NCBI GenBank assembly: GCA_031380225.1
Contig: JANNFX010000130.1
Span: 1 to 6,989 of the forward strand
Direction: 5' to 3'
Source: JANNFX01 sp031380225
Lineage (GTDB): Bacteria; Pseudomonadota; Alphaproteobacteria; Rhizobiales; Hyphomicrobiaceae
DNA length: 6,989 nucleotides
Position 1 is the stretch's first letter. Every line of letters starts with the position of its first letter. Below, piece by piece: positions 1 through 6,230 of the stretch. A program made the translations under genes and the position numbers. The notes under the pieces were generated by a model. It did no database searches. It saw nothing but the letters and a program-made list of their open reading frames with translations, and was not told where the DNA came from.

Positions 1-1
1 G

Positions 2-1114
2 CTCGGCGACGAGGGCCTCAAAGAAGTCACCTACGACGCCGTTGAGAAAAACGGCGGCCCGATGCGGTTCAATGGCAAGACCGGCGGCTGGCTTGGGATC
101 ACCGACCACTATTGGGCGACAGCCCTCATTCCCGATCAAAAGGCCACCTATTTGGCCGCCTTCGAGGGCCATCCGGCAGCGGCTGGAAAGCCGGCTTTGT
201 ATGTTGTCGAGTACACCGGCCCGCAAGCCGTGGTCGCGGCCGGCCAATCGAACAAGTCTGACAGTTTGTTCTATGCCGGCGCCAAACAGGTGTCGATCAT
301 TGATGGCTATGAGAGCAAATACGGCATCAAGCTATTTAACAAGTCGATCGATTGGGGCTGGTTCCATTTCTTCACCCGCCCGCTGCATGCTTTGATCGAA
401 TGGCTGTATCAGATCCTCGGCAATTTCGGCCTTGCCATTCTGGCGACGACCATTCTCGTCAAAGGAGCCTTCTACCCTCTCGCCAACAAGTCCTACGAAT
501 CTATGGCGAAGATGAAGAAGCTGCAGCCGCAGATGGACGCCATGCGCGAGCGCTTCAAAGACGACAAGGCGCGCCAGCAACAGGAAATGATGGCGCTCTA
601 CCAGAAAGAAAAAGTCAACCCGATGGCCGGCTGTTTGCCGATGCTAATCCAGATCCCGGTGTTCTTCGCGCTCTATAAGGTGCTGTTGATTTCGATCGAT
701 ATGCGCCATGCGCCGTTCTACGGTTGGATCAAGGATCTTTCGGCGCCCGATCCGACTTCGATGTTCAATCTGTTTGGCTTGCTGCCGTTCGATGCTCCAA
801 CTTGGCTGCACATCGGCGTCTGGCCGCTGATCATGGGCATCACCATGCTGGTTCAAATGCAAATGAGCCCGCCGCAGCCTGATCCTATTCAGCAAAAAAT
901 GTTCAGCTACATGCCGATCTTTTTCACGTTCCTGCTGGCGTCGTTCCCGGCCGGATTGGTGATCTATTGGGCTTGGAACAACTTCCTGTCGATCATCCAG
1001 CAGTGGGTCATCAACAAACGCCTCGGCGTCGAAATCCATCTCTTCGACAACTTGAACCGCATGTTCGGTCCGGTGTTACGCCTCGTCGGCATTGGCCGAG
1101 AGAAGAAGACATGA
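2..1114 (+). CDS. yidC: Membrane protein insertase YidC (3' part, N-terminus outside window)
   Basis: YidC/Oxa1 family insertase, which places inner-membrane proteins in the bilayer alone or with SecYEG. The reading frame is open from base 2, so the Met at base 62 is internal. About 370 residues are visible; Gram-negative homologues usually run to 550-620. Fragment residues 1-120 are the end of the periplasmic P1 domain (GGWLGITDHYW, ALIPDQ). The conserved insertase core follows: a helix at about 131-160; the cytoplasmic C1 hairpin at about 163-205, rich in Lys, Arg, Met and Gln; NPMAGCLPMLIQIPVFFALY at about 206-225; further helices at about 270-288, 303-323 and 325-342; and a short basic tail ending REKKT. 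Lys154 lies where E. coli YidC has groove residue Arg366, conserving the positive charge. The stop codon is 3 nt before engB, indicating co-transcription. Identification is firm. Confidence 0.97.
   Translation, partial: LGDEGLKEVTYDAVEKNGGPMRFNGKTGGWLGITDHYWATALIPDQKATYLAAFEGHPAAAGKPALYVVEYTGPQAVVAAGQSNKSDSLFYAGAKQVSIIDGYESKYGIKLFNKSIDWGWFHFFTRPLHALIEWLYQILGNFGLAILATTILVKGAFYPLANKSYESMAKMKKLQPQMDAMRERFKDDKARQQQEMMALYQKEKVNPMAGCLPMLIQIPVFFALYKVLLISIDMRHAPFYGWIKDLSAPDPTSMFNLFGLLPFDAPTWLHIGVWPLIMGITMLVQMQMSPPQPDPIQQKMFSYMPIFFTFLLASFPAGLVIYWAWNNFLSIIQQWVINKRLGVEIHLFDNLNRMFGPVLRLVGIGREKKT
1098..1109 (+). promoter_or_regulatory. Ribosome binding site supporting the engB GTG start
   Basis: A purine-rich run, GAGAGAAGAAGA, lies inside the last codons of yidC and ends 8 nt before the GTG at 1118. 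The nearby ATG at 1111, which overlaps the yidC stop, opens only a four-codon frame (Met-Thr-Arg-Val-stop), so it cannot start engB. This supports GTG 1118 as the start and suggests translational coupling to yidC. It is a match by eye and not an exact AGGAGG. Confidence 0.55.
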
Positions 1115-1117
1115 CCC

Positions 1118-1771
1118 GTGTCTGAAATCGAAGACGAACAAGATCGCGTAGCCGGTGAAAAGCTTGCAACCGCTCAGTGGCTGTTTGTCAAAGGCGTGGT
1201 TGGGCTTGAGCATTTGCCGCCGGCTGACCGGCCCGAAGTTGCGTTTGCCGGCCGGTCGAATGTTGGCAAGTCGAGCCTGTTCAACGCCCTCGTGCATCGC
1301 CGGAAGTTGGCGCGCGCGTCGAATACGCCCGGCCGCACGCAGGAACTCAATTACTTTGTCCCTGAAGGCACCGATCTCTACGCCGTTGATTTGCCGGGCT
1401 ACGGTTTCGCCAAAGCGCCGAAGGACAAAGTCGATCAGTGGACCAAGTTGATTAAAGCCTATTTGTGCGGCCGGCCGACCTTGGCGCGCGTGTTCCTATT
1501 GATCGATAGCCGTCACGGCATCATGGCCGTCGACAAAGGCATTATGAAACTGCTCGACGAAGCCGCAGTCACGTATCAGATCGTGCTGACCAAAGCCGAC
1601 AAAATCAGCGTGCCGAAATTGGCGGTCATGCGCACCGATGCAGCCGCCGCCATCAAGAAACACCCGGCCGCTTTTCCAGACGTTCTCGCCACGTCAGCAG
1701 AAACCGGTGACGGCCTCAGCGAAGTCCGAACCACCTTGGCCCAAATCGCCCGCGACTACGCGCGGAGCTGA
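1118..1771 (+). CDS. engB: Ribosome biogenesis GTPase EngB (YihA/YsxC)
   Basis: Small TRAFAC-class GTPase needed for late assembly of the large ribosomal subunit; it acts in the cytoplasm. All five G motifs are present in 217 residues, a normal length for the family: G1/Walker A GRSNVGKS at 45-52; G2 around Thr70-Thr74 in SNTPGRTQ; G3 DLPGYG at 91-96; G4 TKAD at 158-161, which sets guanine specificity; and G5 TSAETG at 192-197. The GRSNVGKS and NTPGRTQ strings are typical of EngB and separate it from Era, Der and Obg. Translation starts at GTG 1118, 3 nt after yidC, so the two genes form one transcription unit; yidC-engB adjacency is common in alphaproteobacteria. The usual next gene in many relatives, argB, is not seen here. 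Confidence 0.96.
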   Translation: MSEIEDEQDRVAGEKLATAQWLFVKGVVGLEHLPPADRPEVAFAGRSNVGKSSLFNALVHRRKLARASNTPGRTQELNYFVPEGTDLYAVDLPGYGFAKAPKDKVDQWTKLIKAYLCGRPTLARVFLLIDSRHGIMAVDKGIMKLLDEAAVTYQIVLTKADKISVPKLAVMRTDAAAAIKKHPAAFPDVLATSAETGDGLSEVRTTLAQIARDYARS

Positions 1772-2023
1772 AGTGGCGGGCGATACGAGATGATCTGATG
1801 ACGGTGCGGGGAGAGCTGAATCGGGAACCAAGCGTCAGTGAAGCGACACCTCAGATGCAACACTACAGCTAAACTTTGTTAGATCAGCGCCGCTGCAGTG
1901 CTGCGCACTGGATCGCGACACGCTCGCTTCGCGCAGTTCTTAGTCCGGCTCGGAGCCTCGCATCAACGCATGAACAATCAGAGTTCCAAACTACGGTAGC
2001 TGCCTGCACTCACACACCGCCGA
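1772..2023. other. Intergenic gap between convergent engB and pentapeptide gene
   Basis: Non-coding space of 252 nt between two convergent genes. I see no gene-like reading frame, RNA gene or T-tailed terminator. The structures visible are a perfect 6-bp inverted repeat with a 3-nt loop (CAGTGC-TGC-GCACTG, 1896-1910), a weaker CTAA...TTAG hairpin near 1870-1881, and a 4-bp CTAC-G-GTAG palindrome near 1992. None is followed by a U-tract on either strand, so how the two converging transcripts end is not evident. Confidence 0.5.
1896..1910. repeat. Short perfect inverted repeat (possible hairpin)
   Basis: CAGTGC, TGC spacer, GCACTG: a 6-bp perfect stem in the gap after engB. It could help end or protect the engB transcript, but there is no T-run after it on either strand, so it is recorded as a repeat and not as a terminator. 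It may be chance. Confidence 0.35.
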
Positions 2024-2863
2024 TCACTTCATCGCCTTGTCGTAATTTTTTGCGGTCGTGAGACCTTTGGCTTGGTCGAGGCCTTTGGCGCCGGTGAGTT
2101 TGGCACCGTAGAGATCGGCTCCGGTGAAATCGGCGCCGGTCACGTCGGCGCCAGAAAAATCAACATTTGATAGGTCCGCCTCGCGCAAAATAGCGCCCGT
2201 CAAATCGGCGCCCGACAAATTCGAAAACACCATATCGAGCCTGAACAAAATCGCCTCGCGCATATTGGCGCCACTGAAATTGCAGGCGCGGCAGACGTTA
2301 AACAGCATCGTCACCATGGTGCCTTGGCCGGGCTTGAACTCAAGCGGCCCGAAATCGGCTTTGCTCAAATCGGCGCCGCGAAAATCTGTGCCCGCAAAGA
2401 TCATGGAAAAGCGCGCTCCGCTCATCGTCGCGCCGGCGAACTTCGGACCATCGGTGGTGCTGTTGCTGAGATCGGTAAAAACCGTCGGCCGGAAAATGGT
2501 GGCGCCGGTCAAATCTGCGCCTGACAAGTCAGCGTGGATCAGCACCGCACGGTCAAGCCGCGTGCCAGACAAATCGGCGCCCTTGAGATTGGCCGAGGTG
2601 AAATCGACGCCGTAAAGATCGGAGCCCTTGAAGATCGCGCCCTTGACGTCGATGCCCGATAAATCGAGGTAGGTCAGATCGTGATTTGAATAATCGAGCC
2701 TCACGCCGGGCGCTGCTTGCGCCAATGCTAGCGTGATCTGGCGCGCGGTGAAATCGGCGTGCGGATCAACCGGCGCATAAATTTGGTCGGCCGCTATGGC
2801 GCGAGAAAGCCCCGCCAGCATCAGCCCCACACACCAAATCAGCTTAACGAGCGCGATCCGCAT
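2024..2863 (-). CDS. Exported pentapeptide-repeat protein, function unknown
   Basis: A 279-residue protein built largely of A(D/N)LXX pentapeptides, predicted to fold as a right-handed quadrilateral beta-helix. Residues 1-24 form a Sec-type signal peptide: basic MRIALVK, hydrophobic LIWCVGLMLAGL, and an AIA-A cleavage region at 22-25, so the product is probably periplasmic. Repeats occupy about 61-121 (DLSGIDVKGAIFKGSDLYGV, then ANLKGADLSG), 142-171 and 196-259. They are broken at about 122-141 and again at about 172-195, where a non-repeat segment carries Cys191-Arg-Ala-Cys194, a possible disulfide. The tail GLDQAKGLTTAKNYDKAMK resembles the helical C-terminal end of many such proteins. The ATG at 2863 is chosen because it begins the signal peptide; the ribosome site is weak (GGAC upstream). 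It stands alone, convergent with engB and 451 nt from the end of ftsK. Export argues against a DNA-mimic gyrase-protection role like Qnr or MfpA. No specific function can be assigned. Confidence 0.9.
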   Translation of the reverse strand: MRIALVKLIWCVGLMLAGLSRAIAADQIYAPVDPHADFTARQITLALAQAAPGVRLDYSNHDLTYLDLSGIDVKGAIFKGSDLYGVDFTSANLKGADLSGTRLDRAVLIHADLSGADLTGATIFRPTVFTDLSNSTTDGPKFAGATMSGARFSMIFAGTDFRGADLSKADFGPLEFKPGQGTMVTMLFNVCRACNFSGANMREAILFRLDMVFSNLSGADLTGAILREADLSNVDFSGADVTGADFTGADLYGAKLTGAKGLDQAKGLTTAKNYDKAMK

Positions 2864-2946
2864 TTTGCTTCAGTCCGCTGTTTCAACAGCCAATAGATTA
2901 ACACGGAACCGCCAGCGCGGGGATAACTTGGGACCACACAGTTTTT

Positions 2947-2967
2947 ACCCCGATTTATCAGCGGGGT
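2947..2967. repeat. Inverted repeat ACCCCG...CGGGGT
   Basis: A perfect 6-bp stem with a 9-nt loop, about 85-105 nt upstream of the pentapeptide gene start. On the - strand the stem is followed by AAAAAC, and on the + strand the T-run precedes the stem, so it does not look like a factor-independent terminator in either direction. It might be an operator for the pentapeptide gene, but there is nothing to name a regulator. Confidence 0.35.
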
Positions 2968-3039
2968 CGTTCTGGTATGGATAACGGCTTGCCAGCATTT
3001 GCAGAGGGTGTCATGCCACTCCCAGGATCACCAACGAAG

Positions 3040-3069
3040 TGCAACACTTCCAAAAAATGGGGTGTTGCA
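3040..3069. repeat. 8-bp inverted repeat TGCAACAC...GTGTTGCA
   Basis: Perfect 8-bp arms (3040-3047 and 3062-3069) around a 14-nt loop containing AAAAAA. The possible hairpin ends 10 nt before the first palindromic unit of the pair at 3080-3176. It could be part of a larger composite repeat element or a structured 3' end for the ftsK transcript. Confidence 0.5.
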
Positions 3070-3079
3070 ATGGGAAGAA

Positions 3080-3115
3080 CGTAGGTTGGGCTGAGTTCTT
3101 CACGAAGCCCAACAT
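3080..3115 (+). repeat. Palindromic repeat unit, copy 1 (GTAGGTTGGGCTGAG type)
   Basis: The unit begins CGTAGGTTGGGCTGAG (3080-3095) and ends CGAAGCCCAACATC. Internally, GTTGGGCT (3085-3092) pairs perfectly with AGCCCAAC (3106-3113), giving an 8-bp stem with a 13-nt loop. From memory, elements of the form GTAGGTTGGG...(A)GCGAAGCCCAACA recur between genes in many Proteobacteria and behave like REP-type palindromes; that link is recalled family knowledge and was not searched. The unit is paired with an inverted copy 24 nt downstream. Confidence 0.7.
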
Positions 3116-3139
3116 CGTGCCGGGAGTACCTTGCAATTT

Positions 3140-3176
3140 GGGTGCTGGGCTTCGCTGCTCTCAGCGCCAACCTACG
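3140..3176 (-). repeat. Palindromic repeat unit, copy 2 (inverted relative to copy 1)
   Basis: Read on the - strand this is CGTAGGTTGGCGCTGAG, then AGCAGCGAAGCCCAGCACC. It matches copy 1 over the head (CGTAGGTTGG-CTGAG, a one-base length difference) and the tail (CGAAGCCCA-CA). Its internal stem is more degraded: the head reads TTGGCGCT where copy 1 has TTGGGCT. Because the two copies face each other, the outer arms (3080-3095 and 3160-3176) can also pair as a long cruciform. The arrangement resembles two-unit REP (BIME-like) mosaics. Confidence 0.7.
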
Positions 3177-3197
3177 GCCGCGACGCCACTCCCAATT

Positions 3198-3252
3198 CGT
3201 CATCCCGGCGCACTCGCATCGAACTACCAATGCCGCAACACGGGGCATGACG
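3198..3252. repeat. Imperfect inverted repeat CGTCATCCCG...CGGGGCATGACG
   Basis: CGTCAT-CCCG at 3198-3207 pairs with CGGGGCATGACG at 3241-3252, allowing bulged bases, around a 33-nt loop. Arms of the type CGTCATcCCGG...CCGGGaATGACG are frequent in dispersed intergenic repeats of Alphaproteobacteria (recalled, not searched). It lies between the REP-like pair and the ftsK stop codon. Confidence 0.5.
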
Positions 3253-3267
3253 GACGTGAAGAACAAG

Positions 3268-3298
3268 TCATCGAATTTCAGTGGTGATCGAAATTCTG
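3268..3298. repeat. Short imperfect direct repeat next to ftsK 3' end
   Basis: TCATCGAATTTCAG (3268-3281) and TGATCGAAATTCTG (3285-3298) match at 11 of 14 positions, 17 nt apart start to start. The same bases contain an inverted repeat GAATTT/AAATTC (3273-3278, 3291-3296). This lies 17-47 nt downstream of the ftsK stop on its transcript and lacks a U-tract. It could be a weak hairpin at the end of the ftsK message or simple chance. Confidence 0.3.
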
Positions 3299-3314
3299 AG
3301 CTTCAGACGGAACC

Positions 3315-6230
3315 CTAATGGCTGCCAGCCAAGATTTCGCGCTTGCCAGTGGCGCTGGCGGGGCCGACGAGGCGTTCTTGCTCCATGCGTTCCATGAGGC
3401 TAGCCGCGCGATTGTAGCCGATCGCTAAACGGCGCTGGATGTAGCTGATCGAGGCTTTCTGATCGCGCACCACGAGTGCGACCGCGCGTTCGAATAAATC
3501 GTCTTCGCCGTCCGTCCGTCCGCCGCCAAGAACATTTGCGTCTTCAGCTTTCTGGGCCGCTTCGGCACGCTCGAACATATCTTCGATGTAGGCCGGGCTG
3601 CCTTGCTTGCGGAGGCCGCCGGCGATGGCTTCGACTTCCTCATCGGCAACAAATGGCCCATGGACCCGCATCAACTGCCCGCCGCCGGCCGAGTACAACA
3701 TATCGCCAGCGCCAAGTAATTGCTCAGCACCTTGCTCGGTCAAAATCGTGCGGCTGTCGATCTTCGATGTGACTTTGAAACTAATCCGCGTCGGGAAGTT
3801 GGCTTTGATAGTACCCGTAATGACATCGACCGACGGCCGTTGCGTGGCCATGATCAAATGAATACCAGCCGCGCGCGCCATTTGCGCAAGGCGCTGCACG
3901 GAGCCTTCGATTTCCTTGCCCGCAACCGCCATCAGGTCCGCGAACTCATCGACGATGATGACGATGAACGGCATCGGCTCACTGGCGATGGTTTCAGTCT
4001 CATACATGAGTTCGCCGGTGTCAGCGTCGAAGCCGGTTTGCACGGTGCGCGTTAGCCGCTCGCCGCGTTCGGCGGCTTGCTTGAGGCGCGCGTTGTAGCC
4101 GTCGATATTGCGAACGGACAATTGCGACATGCGCTTGTAACGCTCTTCCATTTCCGACACCGCCCAGTTGAGGGCTGCGATGGCTTTGGCCGGATCGGTG
4201 ACAACCGGTGTCAACAAATGCGGAATGCCGTTATAGACCGACAACTCCAGCATCTTGGGGTCGATCATCAACATGCGGCAGGTATCTGGGCCGTGCTTGT
4301 AAAGCAGCGACAAGATCATGGCGTTGACGCCGACCGACTTACCCGATCCGGTGGTGCCTGCGACCAGCAAATGCGGCATGCGGGCGAGGTCGACGACGAC
4401 CGCATCGCCACTGATCGATTTTCCGAGTGCAACCGGAAGTGCGGCGGGCGAAGATTTGAACGCCTCCGCTTCAAACATATCGCGCAGATATACCGTTTCG
4501 CGCTTCACGTTCGGCATTTCGATGCCAATGACGCTACGGCCGGGCACGACGGCGACGCGAACGCTGGTGACGCTCATCGAGCGGGCGATATCGTCGGCCA
4601 ACGCGATGATGCGCGACGACTTGGTACCGCGCTGCGGTTCGAATTCATAAAGCGTGACGACTGGACCCGGACGGCAATCGCGCATTTCGCCTTTGACGCC
4701 GAAATCGTTGAGCGTGTCTTCTAGGAGCCGTGCTGTTCCACGCAAAGCGGTCTGCGAAAACTCAGGTCCAGAACGTGATGCTGGCGCGCGCTTTAATGCT
4801 GACAGCGGCGGTGCTTTATACTGCGGCGCCGCGCGTTTGCCTCCCGCTTGGCGGCCGGTAAAGTTGCGCAAAAACGCCGGCCGCTTGGTTGCAGCAACCG
4901 GCGTGTCGTCTTCATCGGATTGTTCAACAGGCGCACGCGCAGCAAAGCGCTCAGCAATCGACCGGCTCGACGGACCGGGTTGATTGTGAAACGCTTGCGC
5001 GTCCGCATCATCCAGTTCGCCATCGTCATCGTCATCGTCAAACGCAACGACAGGAGCTGCGCGCTTCGCCTGACGCATCGCGGGTTGATACAGTGGTTGA
5101 TTCATCGGCTGCGGAAACTGCGGCTGTGGCGCAACGTTGATCGCACCACCTGCAATCGGCCCTGGCACGGGTGCCTGCGAATATGACGTCATCGGCATCG
5201 GCGCTTGCAAGTGCTGCGCCTCCATAAGTGCCGCCTGATACGTGTGCGCCTGTTGATATTGCGCATGCGGCTGATACTGCGGTTGCGGCATCCAAGATTG
5301 CGGTGCGTAGCCTTGTGGCGCCATCATTGGCATTGAACCGGTATGCTGCATTGCTTGCGACGCCATGTTGGGCGGTGGCATATAGCCGGCATTACGAGAC
5401 GGCGCGGGATGGAACGGCTCGGTATTGAAGCTCGGCTCGCGGCGGTCCTCGTCCCAATCGGACTGGTCATCGTAATCGGCTTGATCGTCATGACTGTCAG
5501 CACGATTTTGGCTGACGTCGTAGGACTGCACCATCGGGCCAGTTGCGGGCTTCAACCGGTCGCGCAATTTGTTGGCTTCAGATTTCAAATTCTCATGCCA
5601 GCTCATGACGCTGCTGCGGCGCCACGATGCCATAGATGCCACCAACTTGCCGAGGTCGCGCGTGTCCAAGCCGATCGAGTGGGCCAGTGTGGACAAGCCT
5701 GTCATGCCGAACAGCACGCCAGAAGCCATCGCCGCTTGAGCTGGATTGACAAGACTGAACACGATGGTGCCGAGTTTCAGCATCACGTCGCCGAGAATGC
5801 CGCCCATGCCATGATGCAACGGCCAGCCGCTGACAGCGGGTAGCGCGGAAAATGTTCCGGCCAACAAAACGGATGAGACAGGCAGATACATGGCCTTCAG
5901 GCGCATGTTCCAAACCGGAATGCCTTGCACCAACTCAATGCCCCAGAACATCGGCGCCATCATCAGAATGACAGCAGCAAAGCCCAGCGTTTGCAAAAGC
6001 AGATCGGAGATAATCGCACCGGGCGCACCGGCCCAGTTCGTCACTTGGCCGCCGGTTGCGTGCGTCAAGCTCGGGTCGGTCACCGCCCACGTCAACAGCG
6101 ACAACCATACGACTGCGACCATAACCAACAAGCCGGCGCCGGTGGCACGCGTTAAAGCCCTGAGCAGCTTGTCCTCTAGAGCAAGCGGCAGCAGGCGCTG
6201 ATGATCGGGACCGTTGCGGTCGGGAAACAT
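3315..6230 (-). CDS. ftsK: DNA translocase FtsK
   Basis: Septum-bound, ATP-driven DNA pump that moves the chromosome termini clear of the division site and activates XerCD recombination at dif. The 971 residues show the standard order. There are four membrane helices at about 31-50, 74-100, 112-132 and 145-182. A long linker at about 230-490 is rich in Gln, Pro, Met and Tyr and ends in acidic and basic patches, including six consecutive Asp at 398-403. The alpha/beta RecA-type motor spans about 490-880, with Walker A GTTGSGKS at 625-632, Walker B FIVIIVDE at 755-762, and the conserved ATQRPSVDVITGTIKANFPT block at 795-814. The gamma winged-helix DNA-reading domain at about 905-971 contains SYIQRRLAIGYNRAASLMERME. 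The ATG at 6230 is the first Met before the membrane domain; only a weak GAG lies upstream. It follows the aminotransferase gene by 13 nt, so the two are probably co-transcribed. It is intact and has every key residue. Confidence 0.97.
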   Translation of the reverse strand: MFPDRNGPDHQRLLPLALEDKLLRALTRATGAGLLVMVAVVWLSLLTWAVTDPSLTHATGGQVTNWAGAPGAIISDLLLQTLGFAAVILMMAPMFWGIELVQGIPVWNMRLKAMYLPVSSVLLAGTFSALPAVSGWPLHHGMGGILGDVMLKLGTIVFSLVNPAQAAMASGVLFGMTGLSTLAHSIGLDTRDLGKLVASMASWRRSSVMSWHENLKSEANKLRDRLKPATGPMVQSYDVSQNRADSHDDQADYDDQSDWDEDRREPSFNTEPFHPAPSRNAGYMPPPNMASQAMQHTGSMPMMAPQGYAPQSWMPQPQYQPHAQYQQAHTYQAALMEAQHLQAPMPMTSYSQAPVPGPIAGGAINVAPQPQFPQPMNQPLYQPAMRQAKRAAPVVAFDDDDDDGELDDADAQAFHNQPGPSSRSIAERFAARAPVEQSDEDDTPVAATKRPAFLRNFTGRQAGGKRAAPQYKAPPLSALKRAPASRSGPEFSQTALRGTARLLEDTLNDFGVKGEMRDCRPGPVVTLYEFEPQRGTKSSRIIALADDIARSMSVTSVRVAVVPGRSVIGIEMPNVKRETVYLRDMFEAEAFKSSPAALPVALGKSISGDAVVVDLARMPHLLVAGTTGSGKSVGVNAMILSLLYKHGPDTCRMLMIDPKMLELSVYNGIPHLLTPVVTDPAKAIAALNWAVSEMEERYKRMSQLSVRNIDGYNARLKQAAERGERLTRTVQTGFDADTGELMYETETIASEPMPFIVIIVDEFADLMAVAGKEIEGSVQRLAQMARAAGIHLIMATQRPSVDVITGTIKANFPTRISFKVTSKIDSRTILTEQGAEQLLGAGDMLYSAGGGQLMRVHGPFVADEEVEAIAGGLRKQGSPAYIEDMFERAEAAQKAEDANVLGGGRTDGEDDLFERAVALVVRDQKASISYIQRRLAIGYNRAASLMERMEQERLVGPASATGKREILAGSH
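5021..5040. repeat. Short tandem repeat (CATCGT)n inside ftsK
   Basis: CATCGT is repeated three times plus CA. On the coding strand it gives alternating GAC/GAT codons for the Asp run at FtsK residues 398-403. It sits in the disordered linker, where length changes of whole codons should be tolerated, so it is a likely slippage site that varies between strains. Confidence 0.6.

Larger units (their letters stand above)
2864..3314. other. Repeat-rich intergenic region between ftsK and the pentapeptide gene
   Basis: No credible gene lies in these 451 nt. The open frames at 2958-3266 (-) and 3039-3287 (+) run through mirror-image repeats, have low-complexity compositions with no domain signature, and overlap one another, so both are taken as chance. 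The space instead holds at least five inverted or direct repeats, listed separately: 2947-2967, 3040-3069, 3080-3176 (two oppositely oriented palindromic units), 3198-3252 and 3268-3298. It carries the 3' end of the ftsK transcript and the 5' leader of the pentapeptide gene. I could not identify a convincing -35/-10 pair for the latter. Confidence 0.6.

Noticed and set aside
1876..2061. 61-codon open frame after engB
   Set aside because: Runs into the end of the convergent pentapeptide gene, no ribosome site or recognisable features.
2124..2615. 163-codon open frame opposite the pentapeptide gene, rich in KSAP repeats
   Set aside because: Its periodicity is the antisense image of the GADL-type codons of the real gene; the real gene has a signal peptide and a family-typical repeat pattern.
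2895..2923. Possible promoter for the pentapeptide gene, with TAATCT as -10 on the - strand
   Set aside because: The hexamer at the right spacing upstream is TCCCCG, nothing like a -35 element, so a sigma-70 promoter cannot be supported.
2947..2967. Factor-independent terminator at the ACCCCG/CGGGGT stem
   Set aside because: On neither strand is the stem followed by a T-run; the run of T precedes the stem on the + strand.
3001..3260. CRISPR array or insertion sequence in the spacer
   Set aside because: Repeats are few, mostly inverted and unequal in spacing, with no cas gene and no transposase reading frame.
2958..3266. Open frame of 102 codons on the - strand in the ftsK-pentapeptide spacer
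   Set aside because: It runs through both arms of several inverted repeats, has an unlikely composition with no domain signature, no clear ribosome site, and overlaps an equally weak frame on the other strand. Repeat-driven open frame, not a gene.
3039..3287. Open frame of 82 codons on the + strand in the same spacer
   Set aside because: Same repeats read on the opposite strand; no recognisable protein features and no companion gene.
4077..4724. 215-codon open frame opposite the ftsK motor domain
   Set aside because: Antisense shadow of intact ftsK, with His/Arg/Asp-rich composition and no domain motif.
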